Shown one piece after another: positions 32,321 to 39,013 of a DNA stretch of 39,013 nt (positions are counted from its first letter, which is position 1; the number at the start of each line of letters is the position of its first letter). The notes beneath the pieces were generated by a model that was given only the letters and a program-made list of their open reading frames with translations, did no database searches and was not told where the DNA came from. A program made the position numbers and the translations under genes. The stretch lies in NCBI GenBank assembly GCA_030684835.1, contig JAUXWZ010000180.1:1-39013 (forward strand). The letters run 5' to 3'. This DNA is from Beijerinckiaceae bacterium (GTDB taxonomy: Bacteria > Pseudomonadota > Alphaproteobacteria > Rhizobiales > Beijerinckiaceae).

Positions 32321-32773
32321 ATGATCCGCATTACGCATCCGCAGGACTTTTGGTCTGGTCTCCTGTTTGTCGCATTCGGCGCATTCGGCGCCTATCTCAG
32401 TCGCGAGTTCACGTTCGGCGCCCTGACGAAGATGGGCCCGGGGTTTCTCCCCACGGTCCTTTCATATTCGCTGATGGCGGTAGGCGCGATTGTGACCGCC
32501 CGCTCCTTTGCGTTGCGCGGTGGGGAGATCCAGCCATTCTCGCTGAAGCCGCAGGCCCTCATCATCGGCGCGATCATATTGTTCGCGATGCTCATCGAGC
32601 GAGTTGGCCTCATCCCCACGGTGTTCGCCGTCATCCTTATGACGTCGTATGCGTCCAGCGAATTCAAACTTCGCGACGCGATTTTGCTCGGCGTCGGCAC
32701 GTCGCTCATTTGCTACGTTCTGTTCATTTACCTGCTTTCGGTGCCAATGCAGCCCCTGATGTGGAATTTCTGA
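32321..32773 (+). CDS. tctB: Tripartite tricarboxylate transporter small membrane subunit
   Basis: A 150-residue membrane protein with four predicted spans (around FWSGLLFVAFGAFGAYLS, ALIIGAIILFAMLIERV, VFAVILMTS and SLICYVLFIYLLSVP) and the ALTKMGPGFLPTVLS loop typical of TctB. It is the small integral subunit of a tripartite tricarboxylate transporter, which works with TctA and a periplasmic receptor. ATG 32321 follows GGAGGGGAG; the GTG frame from 32288 lacks a site. TctA begins one base after its stop. Confidence 0.92.
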   Translation: MIRITHPQDFWSGLLFVAFGAFGAYLSREFTFGALTKMGPGFLPTVLSYSLMAVGAIVTARSFALRGGEIQPFSLKPQALIIGAIILFAMLIERVGLIPTVFAVILMTSYASSEFKLRDAILLGVGTSLICYVLFIYLLSVPMQPLMWNF

Positions 32774-32774
32774 C

Positions 32775-34274
32775 ATGGATGTGTTCGCCAACCTCGCCAC
32801 GGGTTTCTCGGCGGCTGCAACGCCTGGTAATCTTCTCTTCTGTCTCATCGGATGTCTGCTTGGCACGCTGATTGGTGTCCTGCCAGGTATCGGACCCATT
32901 GCGACCATCGCAATACTTTTACCGGTCACGTACGGGCTGGATCCTCTCGCCGCGCTGATCATGCTGGCAGGCATCTACTACGGCGCCCAGTACGGCGGCT
33001 CGACGACTGCGATTCTGGTCAATTTGCCGGGTGAAACATCTTCGGTCATCACGTGTATTGAGGGCTACAAGATGGCGCGCAATGGGCGCGCTGGCGCGGC
33101 GTTGACGGTTGCCGCCCTCGGTTCATTTTTCGCGGGCTGCGTCGGCACAATCGTCATCGCAATGTTCGCGCCCATCCTTGCCGGGTTCGCGGTGCAATTT
33201 AGGTCGCCCGAATATTTTTCGCTCATGATCTTTGGTCTGGTCGCCGCTGTCGTTCTCGCCAATGGCTCCGTTATGAAAGCGGTCGCCATGGTTATCCTTG
33301 GCCTCCTCTTTGGACTTGCCGGAACGGACACTCAGTCCGGCGTGACGCGGTTCACATTTGGCGTCACCGAACTCTATGACGGGATAGACTTCACACCTTT
33401 GGCCATGGGCCTGTTTGGAATTTCGGAGCTGATGGCGAATCTCGATCGGCGTATAGAGGATCGCACTCAAACGCAGAAAATCGGGAGCCTGTGGCCCACC
33501 CGAAAGGAAGCGATGCTTGCCTTCCCGGCGGTGCTGCGCGGCACCGGGCTGGGCGCGCTGCTCGGCATTTTGCCCGGTGGCGGCGCCGTGCTGGCGTCCT
33601 TCGCGTCCTATACGCTCGAAAAGAAAGTATCGCGCTCGCGGGACCAGTTCGGCAAGGGCGCCATTGAAGGTGTGGCCGGGCCGGAAGCAGCCAACAACGC
33701 TGGCGCGCAGACATCCTTCATTCCGCTTCTCACGCTGGGCATTCCTTCAACCCCCGTGATGGCGATCATGGTTGGCGCGATGATGATTCAGGGCATCGCT
33801 CCGGGGACGGCGCTTATCACAGAGCGCCCGCAGCTATTCTGGGGCATGATTGCGTCGATGTGGATCGGCAATGCAATGCTTGTGATCATCAATCTACCGT
33901 TGATCGGTCTGTGGGTTAGGCTGCTGCGCGTGCCTTATCGGCTGTTGTTTCCCTGCATCATCATCCTGTGCTGTGTCGGCGCCTTCGCGACCAGTTCCAG
34001 TTCGTTCCTTGTGATGATGATGGCCGGATTTGCGGTGCTGGGTTATGCCTTCGGCAAGCTTGGTTGTGAGGGTGCGCCATTCCTTCTCGGCTTCGTGCTC
34101 GGGCCGCTTATGGAAGAAAACCTGCGCCGCTCGATGATTCTGTCCTTTGGCGATCCGCTCATTTTTGTGCAGCGGCCGATTTCGCTCACGCTCCTGCTGA
34201 TGTCTCTCGCGCTGGTTTTGATGATTGTGCTGCCGTCGTTCCGCCGCACGCGCGAAGTCGCATTTCAGGAATAA
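32775..34274 (+). CDS. tctA: Tripartite tricarboxylate transporter large membrane subunit
   Basis: A 499-residue permease of the usual TctA length with about twelve spans. The N-terminal family signature is GTLIGVLPGIGPIATIAILL followed by YYGAQYGGSTTAILVNLPGE, and the second half repeats it as GALLGILPGGGAVLASFASY and TLGIPSTPVMAIM. It drives sodium- or proton-coupled uptake of carboxylates delivered by a Bug/TctC receptor. It is the only TctA in the window, while six receptor genes are present, none adjacent; the closest gene is HyuA, 134 bases downstream. It could therefore serve several receptors or one elsewhere. Confidence 0.97.
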   Translation: MDVFANLATGFSAAATPGNLLFCLIGCLLGTLIGVLPGIGPIATIAILLPVTYGLDPLAALIMLAGIYYGAQYGGSTTAILVNLPGETSSVITCIEGYKMARNGRAGAALTVAALGSFFAGCVGTIVIAMFAPILAGFAVQFRSPEYFSLMIFGLVAAVVLANGSVMKAVAMVILGLLFGLAGTDTQSGVTRFTFGVTELYDGIDFTPLAMGLFGISELMANLDRRIEDRTQTQKIGSLWPTRKEAMLAFPAVLRGTGLGALLGILPGGGAVLASFASYTLEKKVSRSRDQFGKGAIEGVAGPEAANNAGAQTSFIPLLTLGIPSTPVMAIMVGAMMIQGIAPGTALITERPQLFWGMIASMWIGNAMLVIINLPLIGLWVRLLRVPYRLLFPCIIILCCVGAFATSSSSFLVMMMAGFAVLGYAFGKLGCEGAPFLLGFVLGPLMEENLRRSMILSFGDPLIFVQRPISLTLLLMSLALVLMIVLPSFRRTREVAFQE

Positions 34275-34408
34275 GTCTCATCTCGCGCCCGGTTGCGCGT
34301 GACGGCGTGACGGCTGGCGCCCTGCCAGCATGGACGGTTTCGGCTTGGGGTGTTAGGACACCGCCGCGCCTTCGCGCGCCAAAACCATTCAGGGAGAAGT
34401 GAAGCGTC

Positions 34409-36505
34409 ATGGCGATTGCACAAGCGCGTTACCGTCTCGGGGTCGATGTCGGCGGAACACATACCGATCTCGTGCTCCTTGATCCGGCGACAGGTGAATT
34501 GCTCGTCGAAAAAGTGTCGAGTACGCCGCGTAATCCGGCTTTGGGCGTGCTCAACGGCGTGTCTCGCTTCGTCGCGCGCGGCATCGCCCCGGACGCGATC
34601 GACTTCTTCGCCCATGGCACAACCATCACCACGAATGCGCTGCTGGAAATGCGCGGCGCAAAGGTGGGCCTGCTCGTCACCAAGGGGTTTCGCGCCATTC
34701 AGGAAGTGCAGGCGCAGGCGCGCGATGGCAATCTGTTCAACTATTATTATGCGAAGCCCGAGCCCATCGCACCGCAAAGCCTGACGCGTGAAATTCCAGA
34801 GCGCAGCGATTATCAGGGCGCCGTTGTCACTCCGCTCGACCGCGACGCCGTGCGGCAGGCTGTGCGTGAACTGAAGGCGCAGGGCGTCGCCTCTCTTGCC
34901 GTCTGCTATCTCTTCTCGTTCATGAACCCTGCGCATGAGGAAGAGACGCGGCGCATCGCGCTTGAAGAAGCGCCGGATCTTTACGTGTCCATATCTAGTG
35001 AAGTGTTGCCGCGCTTGCGCGAATGGCCACGCATGTCGACCACGCTGCTCAACGCCTATCTCGAACCCGTTCTCGTGCGCTACATCGACCATCTGTCGAA
35101 GGGCCTCGATGACGCGGGCGTCAGTACGCAGCGCCGTTTTCTCATGCAGTCGAACGGCGGCGTCATGCCCTTCACTGCGACGGTGGCGGGCGGGCGCACG
35201 GTGCATACGCTGTTCTCGGGCCCTGCTGGCGGCGCGCAGGCGAGCGCGCTTCTGTCAGGCGACTATGCGCGGCGCGGCCTCGTGACGCTCGACATGGGCG
35301 GCACCAGCGCCGACATCGCCTTCATCGAAGGCGGCGCGCCGCTCGAGACGACGGAGAGCGTCATCGCGCGGCGTCAGATCGACGTGCCTGCGCTCGACAT
35401 GACGACGATCTCTGCTGGCGGCGGCTCCATCGCGGCCGTTGATCGCGGCGGCTTCCTGGTGGTCGGCCCGCAGAGCGCCGGCGCCGATCCCGGCCCCGCC
35501 TGTTATGGCCGTGGCGGAACACACCCAACGGTGACCGACGCGGACGTGATGTGCGGTTACCTCAATCCCGATTACTTCCTTGGCGGCGCGCAGAAGCTCG
35601 ATGTGGACGCCTCGCGCCGCGCGCTCGAAGAGCATGTCGCCAAGCCGCTCGGCCTTGACGCAGTGTCGGCGGCGGCAGGCATCCGCCGCATCGTAGACAT
35701 GCGCATGGCCGACGAAGTGCGCGTGTTCGCAGCCAAGCGCGGCGTGGATCTCACCTCTTTCACGCTGTTGCCGTTCGGCGGCGCGGGCGCCGTACATGCG
35801 GCTGCCGTTGCTGACGAACTCAACATGCGCCGCATTCTCGTGCCGCCGCGCCCCGGCGCGTTCTCGGCGCTGGGCCTTTTGTGCACCGACGTTGTGCATG
35901 ATTATATCCGCTCCGAACTGCGCCCGCTTGCAGAGGTCACGCCCGCCCATGCGGAAGAAATTTATGGCTTGCTGGAGAATCGCGCCCGCGAGGAATTGAA
36001 GGCCGAAGGCATGAACCCCGCCGACGCCATCTTCCTGCGCGAACTCGATCTTCGCTACACCGGCCAAGGCTATGAATTGCGCACGCCGCTCGACGGGCTT
36101 TACAGCGGCGCGCTGACCGACGAATCCATCAAGGCCGCGCGTGCGCGCTTTGATGAGCGTCACGCCAAGGTTCACGGCCACGCGGCCAGCGACCGCCCTG
36201 TGGAAGTTGTCAGTTATCGCGTTCGCGTTCGCGTCGCGGTTCCCAAGTATACGCCGCGCAGCGAGGCGGCGCCGGCCACGCCCAGACCTGTAGCCGATGC
36301 GCGCAAGGGCGTGCGCCGTGTGTATTTCGATCCCAAGAATCCTGTCGAAGCGATTGTCTTTGAGCGCGACGGCCTGGACATCGGCGTGCGTATCGATGGC
36401 CCATGCGTCGTTGAGCAATTTGATGCAACAACCATCGTGCCGTCGGGCTGGAGCGCCGTGGTCGATGAATATCGCAACCTCGTTCTCGAACGCGCGGGAG
36501 CCTGA
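34409..36505 (+). CDS. hyuA: Hydantoinase/oxoprolinase family subunit A
   Basis: A 698-residue ATP-dependent amidohydrolase subunit of the HyuA family (N-methylhydantoinase, 5-oxoprolinase, acetone carboxylase beta). The actin-like N-terminal fold begins RLGVDVGGTHTDLVLLD, then HGTTITTNALLE, LMQSNGGVMPF, LFSGPAGGAQASALLSGDY and LDMGGTSADIAFIEGG near residue 295. GGAGA and AAG precede ATG 34409. It must act with subunit B, whose gene starts one base after this stop. The ring opened or carboxylated cannot be told from sequence. Linkage to TctBA suggests the substrate is imported. Confidence 0.95.
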   Translation: MAIAQARYRLGVDVGGTHTDLVLLDPATGELLVEKVSSTPRNPALGVLNGVSRFVARGIAPDAIDFFAHGTTITTNALLEMRGAKVGLLVTKGFRAIQEVQAQARDGNLFNYYYAKPEPIAPQSLTREIPERSDYQGAVVTPLDRDAVRQAVRELKAQGVASLAVCYLFSFMNPAHEEETRRIALEEAPDLYVSISSEVLPRLREWPRMSTTLLNAYLEPVLVRYIDHLSKGLDDAGVSTQRRFLMQSNGGVMPFTATVAGGRTVHTLFSGPAGGAQASALLSGDYARRGLVTLDMGGTSADIAFIEGGAPLETTESVIARRQIDVPALDMTTISAGGGSIAAVDRGGFLVVGPQSAGADPGPACYGRGGTHPTVTDADVMCGYLNPDYFLGGAQKLDVDASRRALEEHVAKPLGLDAVSAAAGIRRIVDMRMADEVRVFAAKRGVDLTSFTLLPFGGAGAVHAAAVADELNMRRILVPPRPGAFSALGLLCTDVVHDYIRSELRPLAEVTPAHAEEIYGLLENRAREELKAEGMNPADAIFLRELDLRYTGQGYELRTPLDGLYSGALTDESIKAARARFDERHAKVHGHAASDRPVEVVSYRVRVRVAVPKYTPRSEAAPATPRPVADARKGVRRVYFDPKNPVEAIVFERDGLDIGVRIDGPCVVEQFDATTIVPSGWSAVVDEYRNLVLERAGA

Positions 36506-36506
36506 C

Positions 36507-38159
36507 ATGGACGCGATTACAGTTCAGATCCTGCGTAACAAGATCGCCAGCCTCGTCGATGAAATGCATTATCATTTCTATCGCTCGGGCTATTCGACGA
36601 TCATTCGCGAATCGCGCGACTTCTCCTGCGTCGTTCTGGACAAAGGCGGGCGCCTCATCGTCGCGCCGCCGATGTTCTTTCACGCGCCGGTCTATCGCCA
36701 TCTCGTCGGGCGCATCATCGAGCTTTACGGCGACGAAATTGCCGAAGGCGACGTGTTCGTCTCCAATCATCCGTATGAAGGCGGCCTGCCGCACGTCTCC
36801 GACATGGCCTTCGTGTCGCCCGTCTTCGCGGATGGAAAGATTGTCGCCTTCACCGGCTCCATTGCGCACAAAGCCGATGTGGGCGGCACGATTCCCGGCT
36901 CCACATCTGCGAACGCGACCGAAATTTTTCAGGAAGGCATGCTCCTGCCGCCCGTGCGCATCTGGAAGGCGGGCAAATTGCTGCCCGACATGGAGCGCCT
37001 CATCCTCGCCAACACGCGCCAGCCAGATCTGGTGCGCGGCGACGTCACCGCGCAGATCGCAGTCACGCATAACGGCGCACAGCGCGTGCAGGATCTGTGT
37101 GTACGTTTCGGCGCGCAGACGCTGATGGACGCCTTCAAGGCGATTCTGGACGGCGCGGCCGCAGACTTGCGCGCGTGCATTGAGAAACTCCCCGATGGTG
37201 AGTCGTCGGCGGAAGGTTACATCGACCACGACGGCGTCGACCCGACAAAGCCGATCAAGCTCGCCGTCACCATTCGCATCAAGAATGGTCGCGCGACGTT
37301 CGATTTCTCCGCGAGCGATCCGCAGGCGCGCGGTCCTGTGAACTTGCGTCCCTCAATGGTTGAAGCCTGCGTTTTCTACGCGCTGCTCGGTTCGCTTGAG
37401 CCGACGTTGCACTTCAATGATGGCATGCGTGACGCAGTTGATTTTGTCTTCGCGCCAAAGACGATCACCAACGCGTCCGCGCCTGCGGCCGTCTCCAATT
37501 ATCAGCAGGTCAATCTCAAGCTCGTCGACGTGCTGCTGGAGGCGATGGCGAAGTTCAATCCGTCACGCGCCGCGGCCAGCGCAGGGTCTTCCAGCGCGCT
37601 CGGCATTTTCTGGGCGAAGGGTCGTCCCGGCCAGTCGAACATGCAGTATGAAATTCTCGGTTCAGCCTATGGCGCAGGCGCGCACTACGACGGCGCGTCG
37701 GGCACAGCCTGCCACCTGAGCAATCTGCACGTCACGCCTATCGAAATTCTCGAGTCCGAGTACCCCTGTCGCATCAACCGTTTTGATCTGTTGCCTGACA
37801 CCGGCGGCGCGGGCCAGTGGCGCGGCGGCCTCAGCATGGTGCGCGAGTATGAGTTGCTTGAAGACGCGACCATCGTGCGCCGTTACGACAAGAGCAAATT
37901 CCCGCCCAAGGGTCTGGACGGCGGCGCGGAAGGATCGGGCGCGAAGTTCACGATCAGGCTCGGCACGCCCGAGCAATACGACACGCCCTCATCTGGCCGA
38001 TTCGAGATGAAGAAGGGCGACAAGTTCCGCTTGCAGACGGCGGGCGGCGGCGGCCTTGGGCGTGCAAATGCGCGTGATGCAGAGGCCGTGCAGCGCGACG
38101 TCGCGGAAGGCTACATCACGGCGGACGCGGCAACCCGCGTTTACAATCAGAAACCCTGA
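36507..38159 (+). CDS. hyuB: Hydantoinase/oxoprolinase family subunit B
   Basis: A 550-residue partner of HyuA. Family blocks are MDAITVQILRNKIASLVDEM at the N terminus, VSNHPYEGGLPHVSDMAFVS, GSIAHKADVGGTIPGS, and GGAGQWRGGLSMVREYELL toward the C terminus. The start is ATG 36507 with GGGAG about ten bases upstream, one base after the HyuA stop; the open frame upstream to 36297 is a shadow inside hyuA. The A and B proteins form one enzyme. The dehydrogenase gene follows after 18 bases, so its product may process what the hydantoinase-like enzyme makes. Confidence 0.95.
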   Translation: MDAITVQILRNKIASLVDEMHYHFYRSGYSTIIRESRDFSCVVLDKGGRLIVAPPMFFHAPVYRHLVGRIIELYGDEIAEGDVFVSNHPYEGGLPHVSDMAFVSPVFADGKIVAFTGSIAHKADVGGTIPGSTSANATEIFQEGMLLPPVRIWKAGKLLPDMERLILANTRQPDLVRGDVTAQIAVTHNGAQRVQDLCVRFGAQTLMDAFKAILDGAAADLRACIEKLPDGESSAEGYIDHDGVDPTKPIKLAVTIRIKNGRATFDFSASDPQARGPVNLRPSMVEACVFYALLGSLEPTLHFNDGMRDAVDFVFAPKTITNASAPAAVSNYQQVNLKLVDVLLEAMAKFNPSRAAASAGSSSALGIFWAKGRPGQSNMQYEILGSAYGAGAHYDGASGTACHLSNLHVTPIEILESEYPCRINRFDLLPDTGGAGQWRGGLSMVREYELLEDATIVRRYDKSKFPPKGLDGGAEGSGAKFTIRLGTPEQYDTPSSGRFEMKKGDKFRLQTAGGGGLGRANARDAEAVQRDVAEGYITADAATRVYNQKP

Positions 38160-38177
38160 AAAAAGGAGACGCCCGTT

Positions 38178-39013
38178 ATGACGCAGCAGAAACTGGCGCA
38201 AAAGGAAAAAGTTGGCATCGTCGGCGTCGGTCGCATGGGCCAGCCGATGGTCAAACACATGGTCAACCACGGTTACGATGTGACTGCCGTTGATATGTCG
38301 AAGGACAATCTCGCCAAGGTCGCGGAGATGGGCGCGAAAACCGCTGCTGCGCCCAAGGATCTTGGCGATTGCACGTTCATCGTGCTCGGCGTCGGCTATG
38401 ACGACGAAGTCAACGAAGTGGTGCTGGGCGCCAACGGCGTGCTTGCCGCGCTCAAGCCCGGCTCCATCATCGCCGTGTCGTCCACCGTGTCGCCTGATAC
38501 GGTGAAGGCCATTGACGAGAAGGCGCGCGCCAAGGGCTGCGACGTGCTCGATGCGCCGATCTGCCGGGGCCGCTGGTTCGCCGACGAAGGCAAGCTGCTG
38601 GCGTTGTTTGGCGGACGCGACGAAGTCGTGGCGCGCGGGCGGGAAGTCTACGGCACGTTCTCATCCGACATCGCGCATCTGGGCGACGTGGGCCACGGGC
38701 AGGTCGCCAAGGCGATGAACAATCTGATGCTCTGGATCACAAGCATCGGCCTCATCGAGGCGGGCAACGTCGCCGCGTCCACCGGCATCGATCTGCCAAA
38801 GCTGCGTGATGCGCTGATGATGTCATCGGGCAAGAGTCAGGCGCTTGAGGATTGGGATCAGACCACGTTCACCTGGGCGCTGAAAGATATGCAGATCGTC
38901 ATGCAAATGGCGGACAGGGCCGGGCTCTCGCTGCCGCTTTCGGGCGCGGTGAAGGAAATGGTCAAGGAAGGCCGCCGCGTGAAGGCGACCAACCCGCCGG
39001 GCTGGACGAAGAA
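38178..39013 (+). CDS. Beta-hydroxyacid dehydrogenase (3-hydroxyisobutyrate dehydrogenase-like), partial
   Basis: The window ends inside this gene; 278 codons are visible. AAGGAG precedes ATG 38178. The NAD(P)-binding loop is VGIVGVGRMGQPMV, the substrate block reads DAPICRGRWFADEGKLLALFGG in the place of the usual APVSGG-type segment (read in two pieces), and the catalytic lysine is in GQVAKAMNN. Family members reduce or oxidise 3-hydroxyisobutyrate, tartronate semialdehyde and similar small acids. The C-terminal domain continues past the visible end. It is the last gene seen in the TctBA-HyuAB unit. The cysteine in PICRG is unusual for the family. Confidence 0.9.
   Translation, partial: MTQQKLAQKEKVGIVGVGRMGQPMVKHMVNHGYDVTAVDMSKDNLAKVAEMGAKTAAAPKDLGDCTFIVLGVGYDDEVNEVVLGANGVLAALKPGSIIAVSSTVSPDTVKAIDEKARAKGCDVLDAPICRGRWFADEGKLLALFGGRDEVVARGREVYGTFSSDIAHLGDVGHGQVAKAMNNLMLWITSIGLIEAGNVAASTGIDLPKLRDALMMSSGKSQALEDWDQTTFTWALKDMQIVMQMADRAGLSLPLSGAVKEMVKEGRRVKATNPPGWTK

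Noticed and set aside
34297-34328. Tandem GCGTGACG and a CTGGC/GCCAG hairpin between tctA and hyuA
   Set aside because: Too short and without a T-tract to call a terminator, and the two-copy 8-base repeat could be chance. The two genes are treated as possibly one unit.
35255-36508. A 417-codon minus-strand frame opposite hyuA, and a 339-codon one at 36210-37229 opposite hyuB
   Set aside because: Both mirror well-conserved genes and translate to His/Arg/Ala-rich sequence with no recognisable fold.

Overview
The window looks like a chromosomal stretch of a high-GC alphaproteobacterium, most likely of the order Hyphomicrobiales (Rhizobiales). This is inferred from gene content and codon use, not from a marker gene. 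The window is unusually rich in solute receptors of the tripartite tricarboxylate transporter (TTT, Bug/TctC-like) type: one partial and five complete copies. No tRNA, rRNA, CRISPR array, insertion sequence or phage gene was seen.

Region 1 (1-8101): the end of a Bug receptor; a flavodoxin-like reductase with a cysteine-rich motif; a three-PAS hybrid histidine kinase with two tiny candidate membrane ORFs upstream; then a more AT-rich plus-strand operon of two Bug receptors and a 4,5-dihydroxyphthalate decarboxylase-like protein. Region 2 (8121-11781): a minus-strand operon of a luciferase-like flavin monooxygenase and two Bug receptors. A perfect inverted repeat covers the ribosome site and start codon of the last gene. 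A tandem repeat and a cysteine-rich upstream ORF precede the monooxygenase. Region 3 (11782-22894): an outer-membrane barrel protein, an EamA-type permease, a Bug receptor with an SDR dehydrogenase, a divergent isochorismatase-fold/dienelactone-hydrolase pair, a two-subunit molybdenum hydroxylase, an FMN-dependent 2-hydroxyacid dehydrogenase and an MFS exporter. Together these look like catabolism of a small, probably ring-containing or carboxylated compound; the substrate cannot be read from sequence.

Region 4 (23125-30734) is mostly housekeeping: pirin, trehalose-6-phosphate synthase next to a small tail-anchored protein with a sigma-70 region 1.1-like domain, small unknown proteins, an exported methyltransferase-like protein, and the conserved LpoA-like/rsmI/yraN neighbourhood. 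Region 5 (30737-39013): a hydroxycinnamoyl-CoA hydratase/lyase-like enzyme divergent from a MarR regulator with a clean palindrome between them, then TctB and TctA, hydantoinase/oxoprolinase subunits HyuA and HyuB, and a beta-hydroxyacid dehydrogenase cut by the window end.

The recurring theme is that Bug receptor genes are co-transcribed with single metabolic enzymes (decarboxylase-like, monooxygenase, SDR), while only one TctAB membrane pair is present and it sits beside a different enzyme set. The receptors may share TctAB, use a permease outside the window, or act as sensors.
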